Below are positions 17,743 to 26,228 of a stretch of 64,000 bases of DNA, piece after piece. The stretch is from Pseudoalteromonas luteoviolacea (GTDB lineage Bacteria; Pseudomonadota; Gammaproteobacteria; Enterobacterales; Alteromonadaceae), in NCBI RefSeq assembly GCF_001750165.1, contig NZ_CP015411.1, positions 4,192,501-4,256,500 on the forward strand, read 5' to 3'. How positions within the stretch are numbered: position 1 is the stretch's first letter; each line of letters opens with the position of its first letter. Under the pieces are notes generated by a model that was not told the origin of the DNA, did no database searches, and saw nothing but the letters and a program-made list of their open reading frames with translations. Both the position numbers and the translations under genes were made by a program.

Positions 17743-18366
17743 CTATAAAACCACTCGCACTGCCAAAAGCAATAGCACAACACCAATGCCACGATCGAAC
17801 CAATGTCCAGCACGATGGAAAAAACGTCGAACTTGAGGCCTAGACAAAACCACAGACAAGAAGGAAAACCAGATCCATGTCGCCATCGCCATATACAACC
17901 CATAGAAAATTTGTACTGCCTGTGGTGTATCTGGATCAATCATCAAGGTAAATAACGAAAGGAAAAACAGTGTTGCTTTTGGGTTGAGTGCGTTAACCAA
18001 GAAACCACGTCGCAAGGCTTTAAAATCAGACTCAACTATCGATGTAGCTTCGATAGACTGCTCTGGAGCAGTATTTTTCTTGGCGCGCAGTGCTTGTATG
18101 CCCATATAAGCCAAATACGCCCCGGCCATATATTTAAATATATTGAATAACTCTGGCGATTTGGACAATACTAATGCAACTCCCAACAGACAGTATGAGA
18201 CATGTACAAAAATCCCTAAACCGACCCCCGCACTCGTAAACAAAGCGTTTCTTCTACCTTGCTGAACACTTTGTTTTAAGACGATAGCAAAATCAGGCCC
18301 AGGACTCGCAACCGCTAAAAAATGTGCTACTGCAATAATTAAAAACTCGTCTACATATTCAAACAC
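17743..18366 (-). CDS. LysE/RhtB family amino-acid exporter
   Basis: This inner-membrane protein of 207 residues has five to six hydrophobic segments and the family N-terminal motif FLAVASPGPDFAIV, followed by GRRNALFTSAGVGLGIFVH. Members export amino acids such as lysine, threonine or homoserine. The start is best placed at the GTG at 18366: a GAGG lies 9 bases upstream, and this removes five odd residues that follow from a TTG at 18381. With this start the gene overlaps the stop of the upstream gene by 8 bp, which suggests translational coupling. Confidence 0.88.
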   Translation of the reverse strand: MFEYVDEFLIIAVAHFLAVASPGPDFAIVLKQSVQQGRRNALFTSAGVGLGIFVHVSYCLLGVALVLSKSPELFNIFKYMAGAYLAYMGIQALRAKKNTAPEQSIEATSIVESDFKALRRGFLVNALNPKATLFFLSLFTLMIDPDTPQAVQIFYGLYMAMATWIWFSFLSVVLSRPQVRRFFHRAGHWFDRGIGVVLLLLAVRVVL

Positions 18367-19144
18367 GACTTCTATCCTCAAGCGCCAAAAGCATAGGATC
18401 AGCAGATGTTTGTAATATCTTCTTTAACTGCTTCTGAGCTTTTTTGTACAGACCTTTAAGATGTGGTTTAAGGTGCTTTCCCCCTTTGTCATCCCCTTTT
18501 AAATGACAAACCAAAGCATGCAAGAATATGCTTTCCTGTTCGCTCAACGCAGCTTGTCGGTTCGCATATGGATTATAACAAGACCCACACCCACCTCTGA
18601 AATGATAGGCGGTATTACATATCATGGTGCCAAACCCCATAAATATAGCCAACACATCAGCAGCTACAGGTAAGTTTTGCTGCCCACCAGGCGGTAATTT
18701 TCCAACCTGATGAATCAACATCAGCGCCATACTCCCTGCCATACTGGCAACTAAATCTTGAGGTTGATTAATTTGATTCGGGTTGTAAGAAAGTTGCACG
18801 GGTAAACCGGGAGGAGTCACAACAGTCACGCCTTTTCCTCGTAGCCCTCCCGCTAAAGAAAAGTGTGGAAACGATTGCTGCATTGGCATCATGCTCGGCG
18901 ATGTCAACGCTATCGGCCACTGAGTTAAACCGGCATAATCTCTTACCCTCTGAAAAACAGACTGTGCCATTTCTTCAACGCTACTAACACGATCAGGAAA
19001 ATACTGCTCTGTTGGCTGAACAACCTGAGTATGCTGCAAAAAATATTCACTATCAAAATGCTCTACCGACCATAAAAACAGTTCAATCAGAGATTGTGAC
19101 TCCGGTGCCTCTAACAATGGTTTAGGTTTAAAAATAGATAACAT
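18359..19144 (-). CDS. conserved hypothetical protein, possibly a decayed zinc-protease fold
   Basis: I do not recognise a named family with certainty. The 261 residues have no signal peptide. A central stretch, SMALMLIHQVGKLPPGG then AADVLAIFMGFGTMICNTAYHF, resembles a helix-loop-helix layout seen in some uncharacterised HExxH proteins, but the HExxH motif itself is missing. A GGCGSCYNPYANRQAALSEQE segment with two cysteines follows and the C terminus is lysine-rich (KKAQKQLKKIL). It is the first gene of the run with the LysE exporter, gamma-glutamylcyclotransferase and serine hydrolase, and its stop overlaps the exporter start. Confidence 0.7.
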   Translation of the reverse strand: MLSIFKPKPLLEAPESQSLIELFLWSVEHFDSEYFLQHTQVVQPTEQYFPDRVSSVEEMAQSVFQRVRDYAGLTQWPIALTSPSMMPMQQSFPHFSLAGGLRGKGVTVVTPPGLPVQLSYNPNQINQPQDLVASMAGSMALMLIHQVGKLPPGGQQNLPVAADVLAIFMGFGTMICNTAYHFRGGCGSCYNPYANRQAALSEQESIFLHALVCHLKGDDKGGKHLKPHLKGLYKKAQKQLKKILQTSADPMLLALEDRSRV

Positions 19145-19336
19145 GTATACATCAACACAACGGTATATTAATAACTCAACACCTTATCAAGGGCTATTGA
19201 GTTAAAGCAAGGCAGCGGAGGATAAAATGCCATATTAACTTGCTTTTAATAATCCAGTAAGCAGACCATTTGTCGCTTGGCTAAATATATGAAGAACAAT
19301 ATGATAAGACTTTGTTTAATCATATAGGATACCAAA

Positions 19337-19666
19337 ATGCCACATATCGTCATTGAACACTCTGAGTCACTAACTATTGACCTTTCAGAATTAACCTATT
19401 CCATTCACCAAAGTACTGTGGAAACCGGCTTATTTGATGAAAAAACCATAAAAACAAGGCGAATTGCATTTTCTGAATCTATTATTGGCGATGGTAGACA
19501 TGACTTTGTGCATATTCAGATACATTTATTGGCTGGAAGAACACTGCGACAAAAACAAATGCTCAGTGAGAATATACTATCAACACTACAAAAGTTACTA
19601 CCAGAGACCGTCAGCTTGAGTGTTCACCCTTATGATTTAGACCCTGCTATTTATCGAAAAAATTAA
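19337..19666 (+). CDS. CHMI (5-carboxymethyl-2-hydroxymuconate isomerase) family protein
   Basis: The 109-residue protein begins MPHIVIEHSESL, with the proline that acts as the general base after Met removal in this tautomerase-like family, and continues with TGLFDEKTIKTRR, an FVHIQIHLLAGRTLRQKQMLSE segment and a closing beta strand. In E. coli strain C the enzyme belongs to homoprotocatechuate degradation, but no other genes of that pathway are present here, so the real substrate is open. It stands alone upstream of rsuA, 47 bp away. Confidence 0.8.
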   Translation: MPHIVIEHSESLTIDLSELTYSIHQSTVETGLFDEKTIKTRRIAFSESIIGDGRHDFVHIQIHLLAGRTLRQKQMLSENILSTLQKLLPETVSLSVHPYDLDPAIYRKN

Positions 19667-19713
19667 ATGATTCATAATATGCATCTTTTCATACCAGCAG
19701 TAAGGTTAATTAA

Positions 19714-20424
19714 ATGAAATTTCCATGTCGTATAGACAAATTTGTTAGTCACATAAACGAGCTTCCACGTAGTAAAGTAAAAATCCTGATCAAAAAAGGA
19801 GCGGTGGCTATAAATGGTGAAGTAACTAAAAAAAGTGACACTCAAATCCACGCTGACGACCTCATTGAAGTAAGCGGTAAACACCTGAAATATTTAGGTA
19901 AAAGATATTTCATGCTCAATAAACCACAAGGCTATATCTGCGCCAACCATGACGAGCTACACCCTACTGTTTTTGACTTGCTTAATGAACCTAACTTAAA
20001 AAATTTTCATGTCGCGGGTCGACTTGATATAGATACAACAGGGCTGGTACTGATCACCAATGATGGCGATTGGTCACATCAAATAACATCGCCTAAAAAG
20101 GAGAAATTCAAAACATACCTTGTTGAAACAAAAGAAATAATCACAGAAGACTGTTTAGAAAAACTGCGCCAAGGTGTGGCATTGCATAACGAAAAACAAC
20201 ATACTCGCCCAGCACTTGCACAAGCCATCGACAAATACGCTCTAAGGCTATCGATTTGTGAAGGAAAATACCATCAAGTGAAGCGTATGCTGGCTGCTGT
20301 AGGCAATCATGTTGTTGAATTACATAGAGAAAAAATTAGCGATATCATACTAGATCCCAATCTCGCTATGGGTGAATATCGGCACCTAACTCAACAGGAA
20401 GTCGACATAATCAATGCAAAATAG
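19714..20424 (+). CDS. rsuA: 16S rRNA pseudouridine(516) synthase RsuA
   Basis: RsuA isomerises U516 of 16S rRNA to pseudouridine. The 236 residues include an S4 RNA-binding domain (about 4-50) and the catalytic domain with YFMLNKPQGYIC, the active-site AGRLDIDTTGLVL with D105, ITSPKKEKFKTYLV, and the C-terminal YHQVKRMLAAVGNHVVELHRE. The similarity to E. coli RsuA is close and favours it over RluB, RluE or RluF. It follows the CHMI-family gene with a GTAAGG ribosome site. Confidence 0.9.
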   Translation: MKFPCRIDKFVSHINELPRSKVKILIKKGAVAINGEVTKKSDTQIHADDLIEVSGKHLKYLGKRYFMLNKPQGYICANHDELHPTVFDLLNEPNLKNFHVAGRLDIDTTGLVLITNDGDWSHQITSPKKEKFKTYLVETKEIITEDCLEKLRQGVALHNEKQHTRPALAQAIDKYALRLSICEGKYHQVKRMLAAVGNHVVELHREKISDIILDPNLAMGEYRHLTQQEVDIINAK

Positions 20425-20573
20425 GTAGAGATAGGGTCGTCATATGAGGAAAAATCATCTAATTTTTACTTATATACGGTTAAGCCCTACTTACATAGCG
20501 CGCTCAAACATGATAAATCATAAAGGTATAAGAGTGCCATCAACTTTTAACTGACTCTGCTAAGGTGCATATT

Positions 20574-22205
20574 GTGTTTTCAACCCTGACTCTAAGATTA
20601 AAAATCATATTTTTCGCTATAGCAATTTTTATCGCCTTAATTTCCATTGCGGTACTCGGGCTTCAATCACTCCGTCACGCTAGTGAAACAGATAATATTG
20701 CGCGTATCAACCAGCTTATGAAAAGCACTGTAAATATTGTCGAACAATTTGAGCACTTTGCAAAATCTGGCGTTTTATCTGAAGCCGAAGCCAAAGAATT
20801 AGCAGCACAAATACTGCGAGAAAATAAATACCACGACTCAGAATATGTTTACGTTGTCGACGAGCAATTAAACTTTGTGGCCGCCCCACACGATCCTCAA
20901 CTACACGGAACAAGCTTCAACGACTTTAAAGATGCACAAGGTAACAGCATCGGTAGATTAGTTGAACAGAAAGTGGGGAATAAAACCAATCGCATCATTA
21001 CTTATCACTGGAACTCAGAAAGAAATGGCGAAGTTGTTGACCTCACCTCTGTGGTACAAAAAACATCTTTATTTGGGTGGTATGTAGGCACCGGGATCAG
21101 CTACAAAGAAGTGGATGAAAGGTACTGGGAAACCGCGAGTTGGCTATTAACCCTGTCACTGATTATCGCCGTTGCACTGACATTCACCGTAACACGATAT
21201 GGTCTGTCATTATCTAACAAGCTCGGGGCAGAACTAAATGAAGTTCTCGATATCGTTAGGCATGTTTCTCACGGCAATCTTACCTCACGAATTGATACCT
21301 CAAATGCTAAAGATTATAGCATTATGGCTGCCATGCACTACATGCAGGATGGTTTAAAAGGGGTGGTAAGTGGGCTGATGACAGTCAGTGATAAATTAAA
21401 AGAACAAAGCTATGATGGCGAAGCCCGCTCCAACGACTTAGAAAACTTGACACTAAGTTTAAGTGAAGAAACACAAATGGTGGCTTCAGCAATCACAGAA
21501 CTCACAGCATCTGCTCAAACTGTTGTTGAACACGCCGAGCAAGCCGCTTTTTCTGTACAAGAAGCCGAAAATCAAGGGCAGAATGCTGATAGGCTTACAT
21601 CTAATGCCAGTGAAGCAATTGCTTTGTTAGAACAACAAATTGATAGTGCCGGAAACAATATTCAGACATTAGATGAAGAAGTCAATAACATTGCCAATGT
21701 CTTAAGTGTCATTCAAAGCATTGCTGAGCAGACTAACTTACTTGCACTCAACGCCGCCATAGAAGCTGCACGAGCGGGAGAACAAGGGCGCGGCTTTGCG
21801 GTGGTTGCAGATGAAGTACGTCAGCTAGCACAGCGTACACAGTCCAGTACAGAAGAGATCCACACAATGATAGGCAACTTGCAAGCAGCCACTCAAGACG
21901 CCAAATCCTCCGTTTCGTTAAGTATTGCGACCAGTGAAAAAACAGTGACTATGTCAAATGAAGCAAGCGAGGCACTACGCAGCGTTGCAACCTCTTTAAG
22001 TGCAATCTCTCAGATGAGTGATCAAATCGCATTAGCCGCAAAAGAGCAATTAACTGCTGGAGAAGATACAGCCAAAAGAGTCGTGAACATATCTGATACA
22101 GCCTCTCAGACAGCCAATGTGTCACAACAAGCACATTCAGCAACTGACAGCATTAAAGCTCAAGCGGCTCAGTTAGAAAGTGAGATGGCTAAATTTAAGC
22201 TTTAA
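20574..22205 (+). CDS. methyl-accepting chemotaxis protein with Cache sensor
   Basis: This inner-membrane chemoreceptor of 543 residues has a first transmembrane segment near 8-28, a periplasmic single-Cache-type sensor (about 35-180, with VYVVDEQLNFVAAPHDPQL and GWYVGTGISYKEVDER), a second transmembrane segment near 185-207, a HAMP region and a long signalling coiled coil. The tip motif EQTNLLALNAAIEAARAGEQ is near residues 380-400, where it contacts CheA and CheW. I prefer the GTG at 20574 because AAGG lies 8 bases upstream; a GTG at 20565 abuts that site. No chemotaxis genes are adjacent, as is usual for dispersed receptors. The ligand is unknown. Confidence 0.92.
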   Translation: MFSTLTLRLKIIFFAIAIFIALISIAVLGLQSLRHASETDNIARINQLMKSTVNIVEQFEHFAKSGVLSEAEAKELAAQILRENKYHDSEYVYVVDEQLNFVAAPHDPQLHGTSFNDFKDAQGNSIGRLVEQKVGNKTNRIITYHWNSERNGEVVDLTSVVQKTSLFGWYVGTGISYKEVDERYWETASWLLTLSLIIAVALTFTVTRYGLSLSNKLGAELNEVLDIVRHVSHGNLTSRIDTSNAKDYSIMAAMHYMQDGLKGVVSGLMTVSDKLKEQSYDGEARSNDLENLTLSLSEETQMVASAITELTASAQTVVEHAEQAAFSVQEAENQGQNADRLTSNASEAIALLEQQIDSAGNNIQTLDEEVNNIANVLSVIQSIAEQTNLLALNAAIEAARAGEQGRGFAVVADEVRQLAQRTQSSTEEIHTMIGNLQAATQDAKSSVSLSIATSEKTVTMSNEASEALRSVATSLSAISQMSDQIALAAKEQLTAGEDTAKRVVNISDTASQTANVSQQAHSATDSIKAQAAQLESEMAKFKL

Positions 22206-22233
22206 TATCACAGTTTTATCATTAAACGGCTTT

Positions 22234-22272
22234 CCAAAATAGAATAGGTACGCATAACTTTTTCTATTTTGG
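22234..22272. repeat. 11-bp inverted repeat after the chemoreceptor
   Basis: CCAAAATAGAA (22234-22244) and TTCTATTTTGG (22262-22272) are perfect inverted copies with a 17-nt loop. No T run follows, so it may be a weak transcript end or an mRNA stabiliser. Confidence 0.55.
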
Positions 22273-22339
22273 GTAATTTCTTTCACAAATTGGCCTGAAT
22301 TTAGCATCTTATTTTTTTGTAAAAAAATGTTTAACTCTA

Positions 22340-22435
22340 AATTATTTGGTGTTAAATTCATTGAGTCGACCGCTTAAAAACTACCATAAAGTACGATGAA
22401 ACCCGCTACTAATGGTTCTTTTTAATTATTTGGTG
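22340..22435. repeat. 12-bp direct repeat pair upstream of the small peptide gene
   Basis: AATTATTTGGTG occurs at 22340-22351 and again at 22424-22435. The copies are 84 bp apart, very near eight helical turns, so both would face the same side of the DNA. They could be paired binding sites for an unknown regulator; chance occurrence in AT-rich DNA is not excluded. Confidence 0.45.
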
Positions 22436-22551
22436 ACACTTCTTCTGGTAAAGCTGTTAAGGCTATGCGTTGTGCCTTTTGCCATGGGAAATAAGAGAAT
22501 GTCTGACATTCATTTAGCTGACTAGACGATAATGAAATAAGGATAATCACT

Positions 22552-22710
22552 ATGAAGATGATTGCTAACAAACAATGCCGTTTAATTGCAGGCGGTTCAG
22601 GTTTATTAGGTCCAGCGGACCCTTTTTCAGTAGGGAGAAACTCCCAACAATGCATGCTTATTGCAAACTCCAGCAGTTCAGGGCAAGTAAAGCCCAAACA
22701 AAAACCTTAA
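22552..22710 (+). CDS. 52-aa peptide with double-glycine leader-like N terminus
   Basis: This short gene codes for a 52-residue peptide. The ATG has AAGGA 8 bases upstream, a good ribosome site. The N terminus MKMIANKQCRLIAGG resembles the short leaders that end in Gly-Gly and are cut by C39-type peptidase transporters in class II bacteriocins and related exported peptides. Cutting after G15 would leave a 37-residue peptide rich in Ser, Gly and Pro, with one cysteine and a basic tail (KPKQKP). No transporter or modification gene is in the window. The next gene, 25 bp downstream, encodes a six-span membrane protein. It could also be a non-exported small protein; the leader reading is an inference. 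Confidence 0.55.
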   Translation: MKMIANKQCRLIAGGSGLLGPADPFSVGRNSQQCMLIANSSSSGQVKPKQKP

Positions 22711-22735
22711 TTTGTTTCTAAAATAAGCATTATAT

Positions 22736-23350
22736 ATGGCAAAACAATTTGCATTCAAAGATTTACTACTACCTTATGTCGTAATGGTAGTGGTGATCTT
22801 TATAATTCAAGACGCGACCTACTTCTTTTTTCTCGCCTATATTTCCATTATTTCACTCGTATTTTTAATTGGGCACAGACTAAGAGATGTGAACATATGT
22901 TCAATTGCATTTATTGCGATGATCCCCGTACTATTTGAAAATATTATTTTTACTACAGGGTTAATTAGTTTGGTTTCAACACCTGGTGATAGATTGATCC
23001 AAAACAGCTTAATTTACGGTGTGCATTTACTCAAAGAGCTGATTATCTTGGTCCCATTAACGTACCGAGTTGAAATTTCTAAGCGGCTATTCCCAAAACA
23101 TAAAATTAGATACACTTTTGCGGACAGTATATTACCTTGGCTATGTTTAATTAGTGCTGCAATTAGCTTCTTCGCATTAATCGAAAACTATATCCGTAAT
23201 GGCAAAGGGTATGATATGACCTTTTTCTACTATGCGTTTGATGTAACAGGATACCTAAATTATTCAATATTCTGCGGTGTATTAGTTGTCCTTACATTTT
23301 TAAGCTATAAAGAAGCTTACGACTTTAAAGTTCCTTCGATTAGGCGCTAA
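22736..23350 (+). CDS. unknown inner-membrane protein with about six spans
   Basis: I do not recognise the family. The 204 residues are strongly hydrophobic, with likely membrane segments near 9-27, 28-46, 54-80, 92-110, 130-150 and 168-190, and a basic loop near 112-126 (RVEISKRLFPKHKIR). No catalytic motif is obvious. The gene lies 25 bp after the 52-aa peptide gene in the same direction and has no clear ribosome site, so it may depend on translation of the peptide. A role in maturation, export or immunity for that peptide is possible but only suggested by position. It is convergent with the solute-binding protein gene, whose stop is 6 bp away. Confidence 0.7.
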   Translation: MAKQFAFKDLLLPYVVMVVVIFIIQDATYFFFLAYISIISLVFLIGHRLRDVNICSIAFIAMIPVLFENIIFTTGLISLVSTPGDRLIQNSLIYGVHLLKELIILVPLTYRVEISKRLFPKHKIRYTFADSILPWLCLISAAISFFALIENYIRNGKGYDMTFFYYAFDVTGYLNYSIFCGVLVVLTFLSYKEAYDFKVPSIRR

Positions 23351-23356
23351 AAGCGA

Positions 23357-24151
23357 TTACTCAAAAGGGTTTGATAAAGGCAACATATGGCTATTTGCCA
23401 ATATGTGTAAGTCAAAATAGCGCTGTAACAGCTCGTTATAAGCGCCAGAACTTTTTAGCTTAGAAAGTCCAAGCTCTAACTTCTCTGCAAGTTCTGCTTT
23501 GTCCTTATTAACGAAAAAGTAGAACCTTGCTGGATAAGATAAATAATAATCAGGCACTATCATAAGTTCATTGTTATTTTGGTTAATGAGTTCTGATTGC
23601 GCCTCAACAATTGAGCGCGGAAAATAGTCTGCCTTTTTTTTCATTACCATATCAAACATGGCTTGGTAGTTAACGATAGGTTTAACATTCAATCCATTGC
23701 TTGATAGTATTTTTGTATCTGGCCAATCATGACCTTGTACCGCGATAAAACGACTCAGTTGCGCTAATTCCGTAACACGCCTAAAGCGTTCATATTGCGC
23801 TTTATGAATAATAAGAACACGCTTACCAATCAACCCATCGAATAAAGGAAACTTAACTGCGATAGCCAACTTTTCTCTCGCTGGGCTAGTCATACTCCAG
23901 TGCAGATCCACGTGCCCTTTATTAAGTGCCATAAGTGTACGCTGCTGATGAGGGTGGACTTTGACATGCTCGATATTTACGTCGTAATCGGCAGCATCTA
24001 AGGCTTGCTGCAATAACTCGTAGAGGAACAAATCTCGGTCATAAAGCGGGCGTTGCTCTTTGGCAACGTAAATGGTTTCTTTAATGTCTTCTTTAACATG
24101 GCCAGCACAGGCTAAAGTCAACAAACACAGCCCTACGAAATATTTGATCAT
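23357..24151 (-). CDS. periplasmic solute-binding protein, family 3-like
   Basis: The 264-residue product has a signal peptide (MIKYFVGLCLLTLACAG) and the layout of family 3 extracellular solute-binding domains: an N-terminal lobe with LLQQALDAADYDVN, the MALNKGHVDLHWSMTSPARE segment, then a second lobe that ends in LGLSKLKSSGAYNELLQRYF. No permease or ATPase gene is adjacent, so it may be a stand-alone sensor-type binding protein. I prefer the ATG at 24151, which has GGGG 5 bases upstream; ATG at 24154 and GTG at 24163 are alternatives. Confidence 0.75.
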   Translation of the reverse strand: MIKYFVGLCLLTLACAGHVKEDIKETIYVAKEQRPLYDRDLFLYELLQQALDAADYDVNIEHVKVHPHQQRTLMALNKGHVDLHWSMTSPAREKLAIAVKFPLFDGLIGKRVLIIHKAQYERFRRVTELAQLSRFIAVQGHDWPDTKILSSNGLNVKPIVNYQAMFDMVMKKKADYFPRSIVEAQSELINQNNNELMIVPDYYLSYPARFYFFVNKDKAELAEKLELGLSKLKSSGAYNELLQRYFDLHILANSHMLPLSNPFE

Positions 24152-24369
24152 CATGTTCCCCACACTTGCTAAGTTGCTCGGTAATTACGACGTTATTAAT
24201 TACTATATATACACTTAGACAGAATTTCTCTTCGCCTTAAGTATATATATTTCACAATTTATATTCTCAAAGCAATAAGGTTGCGCTAGGAAATCAAATT
24301 AGTTGCAAAAATAGCACAAGCTATTCTCAACAGGTTAAACACCCATATAAGTTACACCCAAATGGTTAA

Positions 24370-26184
24370 TCAACTATGATTCGCTGCCGTTTCAAGTCTA
24401 ACCATTGGCGCACTCGGTTTACGCCTATTGCAAACAAACAGGTAACTATTTCGGTAGCGCTTTGCTTCCTTTTTCGCATCTGTTGCAAGTGCAGCAACCT
24501 GATGGCTATTCTTGCAAGACTCTACATCAGGGCTGACAAGCCCAATGGACAAGGTTAACAAAGGAACGAATTGTTTTTGCCCCTCTCTATTTGTAGCCCA
24601 GTAACCCCCAGCTGCGACATGCTCAGGAGTAAATAGCGATTTAGATCTTACCTCAAACTGTTCAATTACCTGATGACAGAGTGACTCAGCATCTGCTTGG
24701 TCAAAAACAACCATAAAATCATCTCCGCCTATATGACCAACAAAACTTTGACTATGTTGACATACTTGCAGTGTAACATCGGCTAATAATTTTATGACAC
24801 TGTCTCCACTGGCGTAACCATAAAGATCGTTAAATTGTTTAAAATGATTTAGATCGACGTAAGCAAGTGAAAACTCATGTTTAGCACGAAGTCGTTGCTC
24901 AATCGCTTCATTTATTGCGACGTTGCCAGGCAACATAGTGAGCGGGTTTGCATGCTGCGCATGACGTATTTTATCTTCGGTAATATGCTTCAAAATATCT
25001 CTAAGGGGAGCCAGGCCAATATATTCGCCTTCCTTTGTGATTACAATATGCCGTCTAATATCAAACTCATTTTCGGTGATCAGTTGGCTGACAAAGTCCA
25101 ATTGCTGCTGCTCATCTACGATGAGCGGCTGTTTATCCATGAGCTTAATAACCGACTTTTTATCAAAAAGTGCATGACCATAAGGTGCTGCAAATACTTC
25201 AGTAAGCTGGTCCCGGTGCAATAACCCTACAGGTTGGTGCAAGTCATTTAATACCGCGATACTCGTCAGACCCTTATTTTTCTCAAATCGACGATGAGCA
25301 TCCAAGCATTGTGTGCTCATATGAATTGCAGGTACATCATGAGCAAGCCAACCAATTGCCATTGATTGCTCAAATTTATTCGCGGTTGGTTCCGATTGAA
25401 TTTGTGCGTTAAGAATGTCGCTGGGGTTAACTTTTAAATCGCTAGATGCAGAGCTTGGTCTTGCTAACAAAAAGCCTTGGGCATTTTTTATCCCCATTTT
25501 TTTGAGTAACTTTAGTTCTTCGACACGCTCAATACCTTCAGCAATTACCGCGGTATTAGTGGCTTTAGCCAATTCAATAATAGATTTAAGAAACTCTCTT
25601 TTTACAATGCTTTGATCGCAATAATCAATAAAATATCGATCCACTTTAACAAAGTCGGGACAAAGTTCTGACCACTGCTTCAACCCTGAGTAACCAGCAC
25701 CTAAATCATCAATTGCAATTTTAAAACCCAATTGGCGATAGTGAGAAATCGTTTTAAGTAATAAGAAACCGTCGTCCACTTTATCTTGCTCTGTCACCTC
25801 AATCACTACTCGGTTACAGTTCAAGCCTGCTTCTTCGATAAGATGCAGAGTCTCACCTTTAGGGTGATGTGGGTCAAGTAAAGCCTTGGGGCTTACATTC
25901 AAAAACAGTTTTCCGGGGAGATTCAATGCTGCAAACTGCGCAATGGCTTTTTTACGGCAAAGTAACTCCAGCTCAGATAATCGATCATATTTACTGGCCG
26001 CTGCAAACATCTTATCTGGCTGTATCAACTCATTGTTAATACTACCGCGACTCAATGCCTCAAATCCAAGTATCTGTTCTTTTGCGATATCAAAAATGGG
26101 TTGAAACATTGGATATACAGCTTCTTTTAGCAATATGTCATCCAACATGACGTATAAGGAGTCCACTGAAACAACCAAACTCAA
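24370..26184 (-). CDS. EAL-CBS-GGDEF cyclic di-GMP protein
   Basis: This 604-residue cytoplasmic protein has the uncommon order EAL (about 15-250), CBS pair (about 275-395) and GGDEF (about 400-585). The EAL part looks catalytically complete: FEALSR, NVSPKAL, EVTEQ, IDDLGAGYS, KVDRYFI, AEGIE and QGFLLARP. The GGDEF site reads GGDDF, a tolerated variant, and lacks the RxxD inhibitory site (SQSF is in its place). The net activity could therefore be c-di-GMP breakdown tuned by a nucleotide bound to the CBS pair. A perfect 18-bp palindrome lies 45-62 bp upstream of its start and may control it. Confidence 0.88.
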   Translation of the reverse strand: MSLVVSVDSLYVMLDDILLKEAVYPMFQPIFDIAKEQILGFEALSRGSINNELIQPDKMFAAASKYDRLSELELLCRKKAIAQFAALNLPGKLFLNVSPKALLDPHHPKGETLHLIEEAGLNCNRVVIEVTEQDKVDDGFLLLKTISHYRQLGFKIAIDDLGAGYSGLKQWSELCPDFVKVDRYFIDYCDQSIVKREFLKSIIELAKATNTAVIAEGIERVEELKLLKKMGIKNAQGFLLARPSSASSDLKVNPSDILNAQIQSEPTANKFEQSMAIGWLAHDVPAIHMSTQCLDAHRRFEKNKGLTSIAVLNDLHQPVGLLHRDQLTEVFAAPYGHALFDKKSVIKLMDKQPLIVDEQQQLDFVSQLITENEFDIRRHIVITKEGEYIGLAPLRDILKHITEDKIRHAQHANPLTMLPGNVAINEAIEQRLRAKHEFSLAYVDLNHFKQFNDLYGYASGDSVIKLLADVTLQVCQHSQSFVGHIGGDDFMVVFDQADAESLCHQVIEQFEVRSKSLFTPEHVAAGGYWATNREGQKQFVPLLTLSIGLVSPDVESCKNSHQVAALATDAKKEAKRYRNSYLFVCNRRKPSAPMVRLETAANHS

Positions 26185-26228
26185 TTCAAGTGTTTAATAA
26201 TCGAGCAAAATATCAAAGATTTATGACA

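Larger units (their letters stand above)
22206..22551. other. 346-bp intergenic region with repeats, no confirmed gene
   Basis: This AT-rich gap separates the chemoreceptor from the small peptide gene. It holds an 11-bp inverted repeat just after the receptor stop, an A/T-only dyad at 22311-22328 (seven T and seven A around GT), and a 12-bp direct repeat spaced by 84 bp. I could not settle on a convincing -35/-10 pair for the peptide gene. Confidence 0.7.

Noticed and set aside
19145..19336. Short inverted repeats (TAACTCAA/TTGAGTTA and ATATGAT/ATCATAT)
   Set aside because: They are AT-rich, short, and widely spaced, and such dyads are expected by chance in this kind of sequence.
22465..22494. 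Nine-codon frame that contains a CxxCH-like heme motif, upstream of the 52-aa peptide gene
   Set aside because: It is too short to be a cytochrome and the ribosome site is only two bases from the ATG, so the motif is most likely chance.
22500..22533. CTGACA and GATAAT as a promoter of the 52-aa peptide gene
   Set aside because: The spacer is 19 bp and the transcript would start at the ribosome site, which makes it unlikely.
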